A stretch of 64,000 nucleotides of DNA from Umbilicaria muhlenbergii (lineage: Eukaryota; Ascomycota; Lecanoromycetes; Umbilicariales; Umbilicariaceae): NCBI GenBank assembly GCA_000611775.1, contig KK106981.1, forward strand, positions 6,098,312-6,162,311, given 5' to 3'. The number at the start of each line of letters is the position of its first letter. Within the stretch, counting starts at the first letter, position 1. Below the pieces are notes generated by a model. That model saw nothing but the letters and a program-made list of their open reading frames with translations, was not told where the DNA came from and made no database searches. The translations under genes and the position numbers were made by a program. Below are positions 33,734-45,363 of the stretch, one piece after another.

Positions 33734-36160
33734 TCAAGCTTCTTCACCCCTCCGTTTCGACCTATCGGCATCTTCCGTATCAGAGCTGGTTATCCTCTTC
33801 CTCTTCGGCTTCTCTCTCGTCGTCATCTGCTTTTCTTTCCTCGTCATTAGCTTGTGCCTCCTCATCTTCTTACTTTCAGGTTGGACGACCGGCTCCGCTT
33901 CCGTGGTGGAACCTTTATCAGGAGTTGGTAGAGTCTGATCGTTGGAGATCCGCCCCGTACCGTCCGAGTCCAACACAATAGTCGACTGCAGGCCATCCTT
34001 CTCCTGAGACTGGCTCTCGCCGTGACAGTGACTCTTCAATTCCACCACCTGGCCATGTAAAGAAGCGATTTCATGGATGTTCGTACGTTCCATGATGTCC
34101 ACTCGGTCGTTTATCTTCTCTACGTCTAGCCTCAACTGCTCAGAGACCTCTGCGAAGAATTCCTTCGCTTTCTGTGCGTCGTGATTCAGCTCCTTAACCC
34201 TGGACTCAAGATCGCTGTCTAGAACCTGAATCGTCATCCGAAGGTCGCTCACAGTTGATGCCGTGATGTCGGATAGATTCTCGCACTTGAGTGCAAGGGC
34301 CCCAAGCTGATCCTTCTGATCCTTCACAGTCACGGACAGATCTTGTGTCGCAACGCGCCGTCGAACAACCTCGAGCGCGGTTTTCAACCTGTCCACTTCG
34401 CTATTCAACTGCCCTTCCCGTTCTTTCACCTGATCGACCTCAGCCTTTACTTCCGCAGCATTGGGCCACATCTTTTGCATCTGATGGACCATATTTTGAG
34501 CCAGTCGGTCCGTAGTGAGGTTGTCGAACCGTTGGGAGAGACTGATCTGGAATGCTTCAACAGCTTGAAGCTTGTCATAGTGCTGCTTCAGCGCCCGCCG
34601 GTACTCATGTAGAGTCCCGGCAAGGTCTTTCGTGAGCGGATCGTCTGATCTCGCAGAGGTGTCAGGTGATATGCGAGGCGTTGGAGCCGGATTGATAGGC
34701 GCTGCAGGAACCGGACGTGATTGCAATTCCAACAAGCCGGCATCAACGCGACTGAGGGCAGCCTCAAAGTCTGGACGTATAGATGCGACCTGTGACTGTA
34801 AGGCTTGCAAGGAAAGATCAAGTCTCTCCGACTCTTGACCAACCAAGTCATCCTTGATTTCCTGTTCTGCCTTGAGCTGAGCCAGATCCTCGCTTATCGC
34901 TGTAACATTACTTATAACGCTCTGAAGGGTTGTGCGTAACTCTGCATCCATTGATGAAGCGGATGACTTGTCGCGCGTGCTGTTATCTAGCTCCAGCACT
35001 TCGATGCGTGTTGCTTGTTTCTGTGCATCTTCTGTCAAAGTTCCAATTTCTTCATTAAAGGCCTTAAGAGTGTCCCGAAATCTGTTAACGTCCTGCTCAA
35101 CCTTGCTGATAAGATCAAGTAAGCCCTGATCACCGTTCCCTCCTACAACCACAATATTCAATTCCTGCAGCGTATGTCCCTGAGTTTTTAGAGTGCCGTC
35201 CAACTCATTCACCTTCTCTTCCACTTTAATGACTTCCAATTTGAGTGAACTCAAACCGTCCACTTGCTCCTTAAGTTTGTCGACTTGCTCTGTGAGCTTC
35301 TTTGGCTGATCTTGAGCAAGTGAAGACTCTATCTTGCTCCATTCACGAGCACAGTCATTAAACCTTCCTTCCATCTCCACGAAGCTGCTTCTAGACACGT
35401 AATGATTGTCTAGCTCATATAAATTTTGCTTCGTGACCGCACGCTTTTCAAGATCGCTGACGGCTCTTTTCAGATCTTTAAAGCCTTCGCTCTGCTTTCG
35501 TGCCAGATCTATGACGTGAGACGGTTCATACTGTATCGAGCGTAAGCGCTCCAGGTTTTCATTCATTTCAGACCTCAGATCAGTAATATCGCTTTGCATC
35601 CTTCTGACCTTTTTGTCCTCTCCTGGGTCACTGACCGCCGCGACGTTTCCATTCGCCAACATGGTTGTGGCCATGGCTTGTATGGCCTCGTCGCGAACGG
35701 CTTCGTGCTCTTTCAGCCTCATGTCCATAAGGTAGGACGCCGATTTTGCTTTTGCCATCTCCCGTTCATGCTCTTCCGCTAAGGAAGTGAATGACGAGTG
35801 ATGCTTCCGCCACCTATCAAGCTCAATCTTCTGTCTTACTAACTTCTTCTCAGCCGACTCTCGCTGCACATTTGTTGAGGCGAGTGATGTAATTGCTGAT
35901 GTGAATTGTCCCAAGGTCTTCAACAAGTAATTCATCTTAGCTTGTGAATCCTCTGTGTTAAGGTCCGGGGGTGGCGGAGGTGGAAGTGACATTGTCGTTT
36001 GACGAGCTGAGGTTGCTGCTCCAGCCGTTCGGTTACTAGAGCGCCGTCCGAAGGGACCGAGGTCGTCGACCTCCATGGCACTGCTGCCAGGCGTGCCTCT
36101 GCCGGATGCTGGAGACGGACGATGATCGTTGTGTGGTTGATCAGTTTGCCGCGGTTCCAT
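33734..36160 (-). CDS. Long coiled-coil protein with C-terminal nuclear localisation signals
   Basis: Single exon, 808 residues. The N-terminus (1-70) is disordered and ends in a PPPPPPP run. Heptad-rich coiled coil then runs from about 75 to 690 with a break near 480-500 (PVPAAPINPAPTP). The tail is basic: SKKMRRHKLMTRKEK and KPKRKRITSS fit classical nuclear signals. No enzyme motif was found. Fungal proteins of this type are annotated only as hypothetical or paramyosin-like. A structural role in the nucleus, spindle or kinetochore would fit, but that is inference. Confidence 0.7.
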   Translation of the reverse strand: MEPRQTDQPHNDHRPSPASGRGTPGSSAMEVDDLGPFGRRSSNRTAGAATSARQTTMSLPPPPPPDLNTEDSQAKMNYLLKTLGQFTSAITSLASTNVQRESAEKKLVRQKIELDRWRKHHSSFTSLAEEHEREMAKAKSASYLMDMRLKEHEAVRDEAIQAMATTMLANGNVAAVSDPGEDKKVRRMQSDITDLRSEMNENLERLRSIQYEPSHVIDLARKQSEGFKDLKRAVSDLEKRAVTKQNLYELDNHYVSRSSFVEMEGRFNDCAREWSKIESSLAQDQPKKLTEQVDKLKEQVDGLSSLKLEVIKVEEKVNELDGTLKTQGHTLQELNIVVVGGNGDQGLLDLISKVEQDVNRFRDTLKAFNEEIGTLTEDAQKQATRIEVLELDNSTRDKSSASSMDAELRTTLQSVISNVTAISEDLAQLKAEQEIKDDLVGQESERLDLSLQALQSQVASIRPDFEAALSRVDAGLLELQSRPVPAAPINPAPTPRISPDTSARSDDPLTKDLAGTLHEYRRALKQHYDKLQAVEAFQISLSQRFDNLTTDRLAQNMVHQMQKMWPNAAEVKAEVDQVKEREGQLNSEVDRLKTALEVVRRRVATQDLSVTVKDQKDQLGALALKCENLSDITASTVSDLRMTIQVLDSDLESRVKELNHDAQKAKEFFAEVSEQLRLDVEKINDRVDIMERTNIHEIASLHGQVVELKSHCHGESQSQEKDGLQSTIVLDSDGTGRISNDQTLPTPDKGSTTEAEPVVQPESKKMRRHKLMTRKEKQMTTREKPKRKRITSSDTEDADRSKRRGEEA

Positions 36161-36310
36161 GATGAGTTGTGGAAGATGTGACCGATTCGCTACTGGTCGT
36201 TAGAGAGACTGTGTAACGTAGTCCATAAGGAAAGAGATTTGTATGTAGTTGAAGAAAACAAATGTTGAGGTGTGATGGAAACCATTGCATTATGAATGAT
36301 TTTGTGAATA

Positions 36311-36989
36311 TTACTTCACTACTCGTATGACTGAGCGGTTTGGAAGGCGGAACGAACCTTCAGAGCTCCTGGAGTGTTCATCTGACATGGAAGCATGTCC
36401 AGTGTCGCGTGCCATACTAGACTTTTCATGGGTTCCATTACGTTGCCCATCCCACTCTCGATCTTCTCGCAGCAACGCTGGCGGCCAAGGTTCAGCTTTC
36501 GACGAGCCATTCGTGACCTCAGATTGCTCCTCAGACCACAGACGTAGCCTATCCGGGTGTATCTGGGGGCCGTTCGCGGTAGCAGTGTCGTCGGAGCGAT
36601 AAGATGCTGATTGAGGGTTTGAGAACCGCCGTTCCGGCGTCTTCGCCTTTGGAGCTACCCAGACATTCCATGCTGGTTTCTCTTTTGGCGGCCCTTGGTG
36701 TGGTTTGGTATCTTCAAACCAGTCTTGCGCCGTAGCGCGACCGGTTCCACCCTTTCCATGCTCTGGTTTGTACTTCCCTTGAGGCTGCCATTTGCCTGTA
36801 GAGAATCCGCGTTTTCGGGGAAGGTTCGGAGGGGAGTCGCGATCCTATGAGGCATGGTTGTCAGCATTCCATGTCTAAGAAGCCTATTGTTCCTTCAGTG
36901 CAAAAGGATTCGTAGATCGGAAGCAAGGGCACGTCATGCGTTGCGGCGTAGAGTTGCTGTCGGGAAAAATCGCGTTCACTCACCATCAT
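36311..36989 (-). CDS. Small basic, disordered protein with a start-codon-only first exon
   Basis: Model of two exons: 36984-36989 (ATGATG) and 36311-36844, about 179 residues. The main frame is open over 178 codons and reads DRDSPPNLPRKRGFSTGKWQ, then later DWFEDTKPHQGPPKEKPAWN; it has a strong Lys/Pro/Gly/Trp bias but no domain. No ATG lies early in this frame. The ATGATG just before a GTGAGT donor (36978-36983) joins it in phase across a 139-bp intron ending CATAG. The same frame upstream of ATGATG also reads CILCQQNLSVTTRCIELE before a stop, so a further upstream exon is an alternative. Confidence 0.45.
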
Positions 36990-37744
36990 GAAAGGCGCAT
37001 TTTCAAGTTCAATGCATCTCGTGGTGACACTGAGATTTTGTTGACACAAAATGCAGGGAAGGGATGCGGGGTTTCGTGTTCATGCGGACCATTTTGGATG
37101 GCGCCGGAAGTAATAAATTTGACTTCCTCTCCAGGTCGTGGCCAGTACTCCGAGTAGATACGACTGAGAAAAGAGCTTGAGTGCCAGCTGATGCTCAAGG
37201 AGCTGCGTTGCAAGTAATGTGTTTCAATCGAGGAATTGTTACGAGCGCACGAATCTCATATACTCCTGAAACAACCACCTAACCGCTCGCTGCGCTTGCT
37301 TCTAGTCCTAGCCTCTGATACCGCAAGCCCGTAATCCTTCAGGTAGAGGCCGAGGGCACCGATCTAACTTTCGCCTCCAAATCGGGATCACGCGCCTCCA
37401 ACCTGGGCGAAAGCACGAATCAGCGTCCCCGGCGGCCACATCCAAACACGATAATGATGCATGACCTCCTTTCATTACCTAGGCTTCTCAGGGAAGCATC
37501 TGAATGGAGAGCATCAAGGGTACATACCAAACCCTCGTCTCATGCCTGGTGGATAGTAGCTTGACGACCTGTATTATTCTTTAGGGTATGCCTATCCAAC
37601 AGTCTATACTACCAGAGCTCTATGCAAAGGTCTATGTAACCATTGAAAAGTGATCCTCCCAAATCACTGTCCGAAGCTTCCTCAGAAGCTAAAGCTTTGG
37701 CGTCGCGTGCTTGAATCCTCTTGAATCCTTCTGGATCTTTCCCG
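36990..37744. other. Intergenic
   Basis: A minus-strand frame (36986-37213) reads EYWPRPGEEVKFITSG and looks partly coding. It could not be joined to the downstream gene. The rest appears non-coding. Confidence 0.3.
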
Positions 37745-38632
37745 TCAAGCGTGACCATTAGCCTCGTGAACTCCATTCGTTGCATTCACGTCCACTTCCG
37801 CCACCCCATTAGCTTCATTCACCCTCTCCACACTCTTCAAATCGTTCACTCCATTCATGTCATCCTTCGTCACTTCACCATCCCCTTTGCCCCTTGCCGG
37901 CCGATGCATGAATAGGTACTGGATCAGGGGTCTCTCCGGCCAGCGTTCTGGTTTCAGGTCGACAGCCTCCGTGACCACAAAGCCGTGTTTCTCATATAGC
38001 CGACGCCCTGTCAGTGTGCCCTCGACGAAGGCCTGCACACCCATCTCGTCGGCTCGGTCGCAGCCCCATTGTACGAGTTGTGCGCCGGCGCCGCGCCGGT
38101 GGTGCGTTGGATTGCAAAAGCACAGGTCGAGTACTGAGGCGATGAGAGATGTCAGCGCGAGGGAGGATGGGTTTCATGTGGGTATCGTCTCGTACTCGTT
38201 GCATATTTGCGACTGGGGAGACAAGGTGGGGCCCGGGTACCTACAGCAATATGGCCCCTTCATCCTCTCCACCCTCCTCCCATTAAACTCATCCATCAAG
38301 TACTGCGCGTATGCTCTATCTTCCGAGCCTTCGTCGCCGTACCAATCTACCGTGAGTTCAGGACTCCTATTCGGATCCTTATCATACACGCACCACTTGG
38401 CGCCTGCCACTATTTCCCCGGTTTCACTGTCCGTAACTTTCAGATATGTAGAGTGCCCATCGGCAGCCATCCAGGCGAGCTGGCGCTTTTTGTTTTTCGC
38501 TAGGTTTTCGGGCGTGGGTGGGCCGGGCCATATGATGTCGTGGAAGACCTCGTGGGGGTAGAATGCTGCGAATTGGGTCTTTGTGAGCTCATCCATATCG
38601 GCCTCGGAGGCGAGGGACAGTACGAGTGGCAT
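37745..38632 (-). CDS. GNAT-family N-acetyltransferase
   Basis: Two exons: 38245-38632 and 37745-38133; 258 residues. The donor GTAGGT at 38239-38244 joins YCL to LDLCFCNPTHHRRGAG in phase 1. The GNAT core is present: a beta strand LDLCFCNP, then the acetyl-CoA pyrophosphate loop HHRRGAGAQLVQWG (R/Q-x-x-G-x-G/A pattern), then the late strand GTLTGRRLYEKHGF typical of motif B. Fungal relatives acetylate small molecules or protein termini; the substrate is unknown. The last 40 residues are a repetitive, disordered VNEANGVAEVDVNATNGV-like tail. Confidence 0.85.
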
Positions 38633-39462
38633 GCTGGGCAGTGGGGCGCGTTAGTTATGGGGAGTGTCGGAGTCAAGAAGGTGGGAAGCTCAGCAATGGC
38701 AGTGCACACGGGCTCTTGAAGCTGTGATGAGTGCGGTACTCGTTCGTTTGATTGAGTGATTCATGTTTCTGGGAGTGGATATTTGAGAAAGTGCTCCCCA
38801 AGTGTGCGGCTCCGGGATCACGAGGATGAAACGATCATTCGTCATCTGGGCCTTTGGCCTTCCAAGGGCGGTCTCCACTCCTCTCCATAGTCGGCATCCA
38901 AGTTGCCGACAACATGCGCGGCCGGTCGAGCAGCTAGCACCATAAGCTCGTGCTTGTAGCGCTTGCTGGCGTGTCGCTGCATTAAGGTGCTGCAAGCGTC
39001 ACATCTCCGATATTGTAAATTGAGTTCGCGAGGTGCGACACGTCCAGGAGATACGGTAGCGAGTGCTCCGCTCCCTTAGGAAGGTGGAAGAACACGGATC
39101 GCTTAGAGTTGCCCTTGGCACTGCTCGGAACACGGTGTCAGGGGTGCATGGGGTGGAACAAGACCGTCGTTGGGGCGGTGTGACGTTAGGCCCAGCCAAT
39201 CCGAGTACTACCTTACCTTACCTTACCTACTTGTATCGTGAAAGCTTCTGTATGGCATGGAGGAATTCATTAGGGCTGTAATCCGGACCTTCGTCGATTT
39301 CACAGAGAGTCTAGCGAGCTATGGCCCAAAGGTGTCGTCTTTAAACAACACCATGTCTAGCGATCTACACAGGCTACCCAATGTTTTCTATACAAGAGGC
39401 TATGAAGTCGAATTTCGAGAATATGTGTACCACTAGCCCTCCCGTCCCATGCGCAAAGGAAA
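38633..39462. other. Intergenic
   Basis: A pentamer microsatellite (CCTTA, four copies, 39211-39230) is present. There is no gene; short frames such as 38690-38995 lack coding features. Confidence 0.4.
39211..39230. repeat. Pentamer microsatellite
   Basis: Four head-to-tail CCTTA units (last one variant), upstream of the GNAT gene. Confidence 0.7.
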
Positions 39463-40802
39463 TCAATCGTCGTATGATACAGTCCATTCCTTCGTTTGCT
39501 TGATAATCATCGCGTTGGACCCAGTGCTATGGTCCGAATTGGTATCGTCTGCACGGTTTCTGGACTTTGCTGTCGATTGCACAGTGACCCGATTGTTGGA
39601 CGACGTCGATTTCAGTCCGGGCCGGCTATCGCTTCGACTTCCTTTGCCGCTTCCAACCTTCTCCATGGCATAGCTCCCAGTCGTCCCATTATGGGACCCT
39701 ATTACCGTAGGGTCACGGATAACACCCGAGTAGTAGTCCGCTTCCAGACTCTTCATGAATGGTCGTAAATGGGGCACGCATGCGGCGAAGACGCTTAGGT
39801 TGATCTCAATCTGAGTGGCTAATTGGAATCCGAAAGCTTCCTTCGTATAATCGGCGGCGCGCATGGCCGGTCTAAGGTAGATAAGACGACATATCGTTGC
39901 GACGATGGGACTGCCAAATCGTTAGGTTGTGGTCTTCCTGGGGGTGATTGGGGAGGCAAACAGAATCCTGAAGCCAAAAGCAGACATGATAACGTATTTC
40001 TTCGAACGGGGTACTGCCAGGTCATACACAACAATAATTGGTACAGCCATGATGCCAGCATCAGTCAAGATATCGATTATCCCAATGATAGTCCAGAAGT
40101 CCGTCTATCCTACTCGTTAGAATGTCCCAGATACAGGGGTAATATGCCGACATGCCTGGTTATAGCAGTGATCCGACTGAATTGCCCAAGGTTGAGGTAG
40201 TCCGCACTGGAAAGCGGCGGTAACCACTGAGATAACTCCCCAGACTACCACGATGGCACTTCCTACCAGAATCGGTGCGTGATGCTTCTTATTTGGCGTC
40301 AAGTGCAATACAAATAACAGAGTCGAAATTTTGGCAAAGATCAACGAGGTAAGATACAGCAATTGGGATGTGTATCTGGCCTAGGGAACCGTGACTCCAA
40401 ATCAGGCTCTTGACCACAATCATGGCTCACAGACTAGGAACGCAAAGTACCTTTTGAAAACCCACTAGCTGAGAAGAACTCAAGTTTTTGATAGGTTGTC
40501 CCAGTCCGTCGCTGACGGCCGTAGACACTGCAATGGACTGGCCTATAGCGAACGCCTACACGGAATTGAGACACCGCACTCCTGAAAGGTTTTGAAGAAC
40601 AACATACCATGCCACAGATAATCAGAAGATCATCCCATCCGAATCGTCGACTCATCACATACTTGCTCAACAACGCCGTAAGGACGGTCAAGATCATAAT
40701 GGTCATCGCTATCCATGAAAGCAAGTTCAACACCGGTCCGAGGTTATCGCTAGAAATGAGGGGCCTTCGTGCCACAAGGGCAGCGATGCTGATTGCAGCC
40801 AT
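39463..40802 (-). CDS. Fungal rhodopsin-like (SAT4-type) seven-helix membrane protein
   Basis: Five exons: 40608-40802, 40451-40555, 40156-40380, 39962-40104 and 39463-39910; 371 residues with all phases closing. Family marks are W..M...TALLSKYVMSRRFGWDDLLI in helices 1-2, then GLGQPIKNLSSSQLVGFQK, QLLYLTSLIFAKISTLLFV, and CGLPQPWAI. The last are NQTDFWTIIGIIDILTDAGI and TQIEINLSVFAACVPHLRPF. These are the conserved helices of the fungal rhodopsin-domain family of integral membrane proteins, many of unknown function. The retinal-binding Lys of true opsins is not expected in this family. The third intron appears to use a GC donor (GCATGT). The cytosolic C-terminal tail is Ser/Thr/Lys-rich. Confidence 0.85.
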
Positions 40803-43413
40803 CAAGAGTGTACTCGATGAGTGCTCTGAAGAAGATGAATTGACTTCGCGCGTCCGCGCATGCCAGGAAGAGGAAGAACAAAGGGCAGTATCAAGCAACG
40901 AAATAGACCGCTGTAGCCTCCAAACGGATATTAGACTTCGACTGCAGCACCGCCCTGACTGCTTATTCTTATGACCAACGTAAGGTACGATATACTGATA
41001 GACAACTTCGTCGCTCTGCGGGCCGTGTTGGGGACCTTGTAGCCGAGATGCTGTTGGTTCGGGAAAGGACGGCCTAACAGTGATGGAGAAGGCATCAACA
41101 GGCTAACCAGCGAAGAAACAGCATAGCTTCGTAAGGTGTAGATGGACTTGTCAAGCTTCTTGTTTCCAAAGGGAGCCACTCTGCCGCGGGGTGTGATAAG
41201 TGGCTTTATTCACCTATTTTCGGTACCCGTTGGTATCAATGGTACCGTGTAGTATGATGGTATCGAGTTAACGGGAGAAGAAGTGAAGGTACAAGCGTGG
41301 CCCCAGCCCACGAACTTAGTGCGGATGATGTGGATGAGGGCCCAGAAAATGGGTAGAAGTGTGCGCTAGGAGAACTAGGCAGACGGCAGGATTATGCCAC
41401 TCAACTCGTCTAATCTGACTCGCATTTCGACAGGTAATAATGAAGGGCCTGAATTTTGGAAGAATGCCAGGTACAAGAACGAGGCAGTTACTGTCATTGG
41501 AGGTTGGACCCCAGTCGGGCTTTCCAGTAGTGTGGGATGACAGCATGCGGGAACAAGGCACCACGCGCACAAGTCCAACCCGGGAAGCTAGACGATAGAA
41601 CGACGAGAAATCAAAGGAGCGTTTAAACACGAGTAGGGAGCTCGAAGCACCAGACAACGGAAATGGCACAGACCGCGTCCCAAGCCTGACGGAGCCGGAC
41701 CGAAATGGAAGGGTACGAGGACAATATGCATGGGCGAGCACTCTTCCAGCCACTGCATGCATGCATGGGCTCGCGACAAGCGAAACATGTGGGAAAGAGT
41801 CGCCAGCTGCCAACCACCTCGTCTCCTTCCCGGATAGGCGAGTCGATCGGGGCGCAGAACGAGTAGAAAGCGTCCCGGCTCTGGGGGTCGAAGTGGCGAG
41901 CGGAGTGCCAAGCGCAAGCACAATGATGTGGAAGGCGACGGTTGGTGCCCCATTATCGACATGGCCCTTTTCTTCCGATGGAGTGGAGAATGGAGCGATG
42001 CTCGGTTCACGTCGCTCCTTGAGTAGCCTGTGGAGATAGCAACAGCATGGCCGATGGTCTGAGGGTCTAGGAATACAGCGAGAAAGTCCGGCCAAATCAC
42101 ACAGAGGATGATTTAGATCGAATTAGCGATAGGCACGAGGAGTCGGGGAGCGATGCTGCAGGTCGAAGCCCGGCTCGCTTCGTGGCCCGATGAGGTTGCA
42201 AGAAGCAGCTGGTGGTCGGCGAGTCTGGGAGTCTGGGAGTCTGCCACTCCCCACGCTGGGATAGGCCCCCCGGGACTAACCTTAACCTTGCCCGCAGGCC
42301 AGAGTCGACCGTCTCTTAGGGAGCTTGGCGTGCCACGATCCGCAGCCCCTCCAGGTAGTCTACTCCAGTCTAGCAGCAATACCCGTCCCAACTAAAGGCG
42401 ACCCTACCGCCACAGGTGCTAGACGTAAAACAGCAGACGTCAGGTATCGCAAGATCGCAACGTAGTAAGCACAGAGGCTTCGGACTAGGATCGGTACATC
42501 CTGGCAGCCCATTTCCCACACCAGCCTTTCCAAGCGCGAATCCCGCCGCTTTCATATCTACACCCGCGAAGCCGCAATCTGCATGTGCACCGTGGTGGAG
42601 ATAAGCAGGCTTTTGGGTGATCGCCCCGGACGACATGAACGGCGGGACAGTCTGAGGAATGACGAGAGTCGTGCTTCTGACTGGCCGATGGCAGAGCCAC
42701 GTGCAGCGGCAAATCTCTTCTGCTGGAGATTTTCCCCGTGGCCATCTGCCTCAAGCGCGAATGGTTACACTAATGAGCGGTGGACACAAAACCCTACCTC
42801 CGCCGTGACACGGCGTCGGAAGTCCCGACTGCACACCTCGACCAATGATCGCGGAGCCGACCTTGCAATAACCGACGTGCAGGAGGTGCAGCATGCAGCC
42901 GCAAAGCCAGCAAATGTCGCCCCAATCGTACCGCTCGCGATATTGGCGCCAAAACGCGAGGGGGAAGGGATCCGCCCTGGTCTCTGCATGGCCGAACGTG
43001 CTGGTCGTGCTGAATACCCCATGAAGCCAGGCCTAAGGATCGACGTGTGAGCGCGACGAACCTGGAAAAGCAGCAACTCGACTGTGAATTTGGGATCGCA
43101 TTTACGGAATATGCAAGGGCTAGAAGCCGTTCTAGCCTTTCCGCCTTTTCTTCAACTTATACCTGCCCTGAATTCTACACCTCCCCTAGACGACCCTGTC
43201 CTTGCGTCCCCTCCGCGTTAGCAGTACTCCCTACATACTGGCAACCTCCTTTCCCGGAAAGCTAAGCAAGAGGAGGCTTCTCTCACATCTCTACTTTGAA
43301 AGTGTACATCTTGCGGCGCATCCTCTTCGGCATCCCCATACCCCACACTCAATCCTTTTGGTGTAACCCTTGCCCTTTCTTTACCTTCCCAGCTGCGAGG
43401 AACAAACAGAATC
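40803..43413. other. 2.6-kb intergenic region upstream of the permease
   Basis: Long overlapping open frames occur on the minus strand (41316-42095, 259 codons; 41588-42100, 170 codons) and on the plus strand (42583-43050). None has a domain or a consistent composition, and they overlap in different frames. A short GTCTGGGA triplication is at 42220-42240. This is probably a long promoter, as expected for a nitrogen-regulated permease. Confidence 0.4.
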
Positions 43414-45363
43414 ATGGATCATGGAATTTATCCCCTGAAGACTGCGCACCATCGTGCCAGCTCCGACGACAACTCCCATGGCAGCTCAGGTCCCAAGGTC
43501 GAGGTGGACTCCTTTCTGGACCGAGACGAGCGGGAGATGGCAATTCTTGGGAAGAAGCAGCAGCTCAAGGTAGGTCGGCGCATTGTGGGAAGCGTTCGAG
43601 TGGTTTCCATTGTTAACACGTCGATAGCGAAATTTCGGCTTCATGAGTATTCTTGGGTTCTCTTGTACTCTTATGGTTACGTGGGAGGGCATGTTTTGGT
43701 AAGCGGACCTGAAACAGGCCCAGTTCAATTGATCCAGGGGATTGACCGTGTTCGCAGTGTCTTCGTGTACGGCCTCACCGACGGCGGACCAGCGGGTCTG
43801 GTGTATGGTTATATTTTTTGTTGGCTCGGATACTTTGCGGTCGTTTCATCTCTAGCTGAATTGGTTTCAATGTAAGTTGCAGATCTGCCGAGTAAAAGGA
43901 TCGCAGGATTTCTGACTAGAGTATAGGGCTCCCACTGCAGGAGGACAATATCATTGGGTATACCTACTTGCACCGCCGTCATCTCGAAAGTTCCTGAGCT
44001 ACATAACCGGTAGGTCAAGCCTCTAAGCCATGCGCCGCACACCCACTTATGATCGACAGGATGGCAATCCATTGTCGCGTGGCAAGCTTGTCTGGCAAGT
44101 GCGGCGTACCTGGGCGGCACCATCATCCAAGGTCTGCTCGTGCTGAACTACCCCAACTACAAATTCGAGCGTTACCAGGGAACCCTACTCCTGTACGCTG
44201 TCATGGCTCTCGCAGTCCTCTTCAACACATACCTGGCCAAGCATCTTCCCAAAGTCGAAGGCGCCATCTTGATCATCCACGTCGTCGGCTTCTTCGCCAT
44301 CCTAATCACCATGACCTACCTCGCCCCGCATGGCTCCGCCAAAGACGTCTTCGCCACCTTCCTCAACGACGGCGGCTACGAAAACCAGGGCCTCTCCTTT
44401 TTCGTCGGCATCATCACCACCGTCTTCGCCTTCCTCGGTAAGAACTCCCGCACCCCCTGATCCCTCTCCACCCACCCGTCACCATACCCGCCCCACTACT
44501 CCACCCCCCCCCAAACTCGAAAATGTCTCTCTCTCAAACCCACCAAGACTAACCCCACCCCAGGCGCCGACGGCGCAATCCACATGTGCGAAGAGATCAA
44601 AAACGCCTCGACCATCGTCCCCTGGAGCCTGATGACCTCGATCGCGCTCAACGGCGCCCTCGGCTTCGCCATGCTCTTCGCCATCCTCTTCTGCATCGGG
44701 GACATCCCGACGGCGCTGGCCTCGCCGACCGGCTTCCCCTTCATCGAGATCTTCACCCAAGCGACCCGCAGCGTCGCCGGCGCCACCGCCATGACCTCGC
44801 TCGTCCTGTCGCTCATGATCTTCGCCACCATCGCCGTGCTCGCCGCCGCTTCCCGCCAGATGTGGGCCTTTGCCCGCGACAGGGGCGTCCCGGGCAGTCG
44901 GTATATCGGCCGGGTGGAGCCGCGGTCCAAGTTGCCGCTTTATGCCGTCGGCGTCACGACGGGGATTACCTTGTTGTTGGCGCTGATCAATATCGGGAGC
45001 ACGGCCGCTTTCAACGCCGTGGCGTCGCTGCTCGTGGCGGGGTTCTTGGCCTCGTATATGATCCCCATCGGCCTGTTGTTGTGGAAACGGGTGCGCGGCG
45101 ACAAGATCCGCTACGGGCCGTGGAAGCTGGGGAAGATGGGCGTTGTGGCCAACGGGTTCAGTCTCGTCTGGTGTGTGATTGCGATGTTTTTTAGTTTTTG
45201 GCCGACGGTGGTGCCGGTGACGGCCAAGACGATGAATTGGAGTTGTTTGCTGTATGGGGCGACGATGATTTTCAGCGTGCTGTTTTATTTGTTTTATGGC
45301 CGGTTTCGGTATAATGGACCGATTGTGGAGACGAGCGTGGTGGAGCAGTTGCGTGGGGCTTAG
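43414..45363 (+). CDS. GABA/choline-type amino-acid permease (APC superfamily)
   Basis: Six exons: 43414-43569, 43628-43698, 43758-43871, 43927-44009, 44060-44437 and 44564-45363; 533 residues. The start of the transport core reads LGKKQQLKRNFGFMSILGF, then GLTDGGPAGLVYGYIFCW, then ELVSMAPTAGGQYHWVY, all landmarks of the fungal ACT/Uga4 branch of amino-acid permeases. About 12 hydrophobic helices follow to the end. A loop reads GADGAIHMCEEIKNAS, also a signature of this branch. The protein imports GABA, other amino acids or choline at the plasma membrane or vacuole; the exact substrate cannot be read from sequence. The last intron (44438-44563) is C-rich and 126 bp long. Confidence 0.92.

Noticed and set aside
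41316-42100. Long overlapping minus-strand frames of 259 and 170 codons
   Set aside because: Two frames overlap in different phases. There is no domain and no sensible splice partner. The composition is that of GC-rich promoter DNA upstream of the permease.
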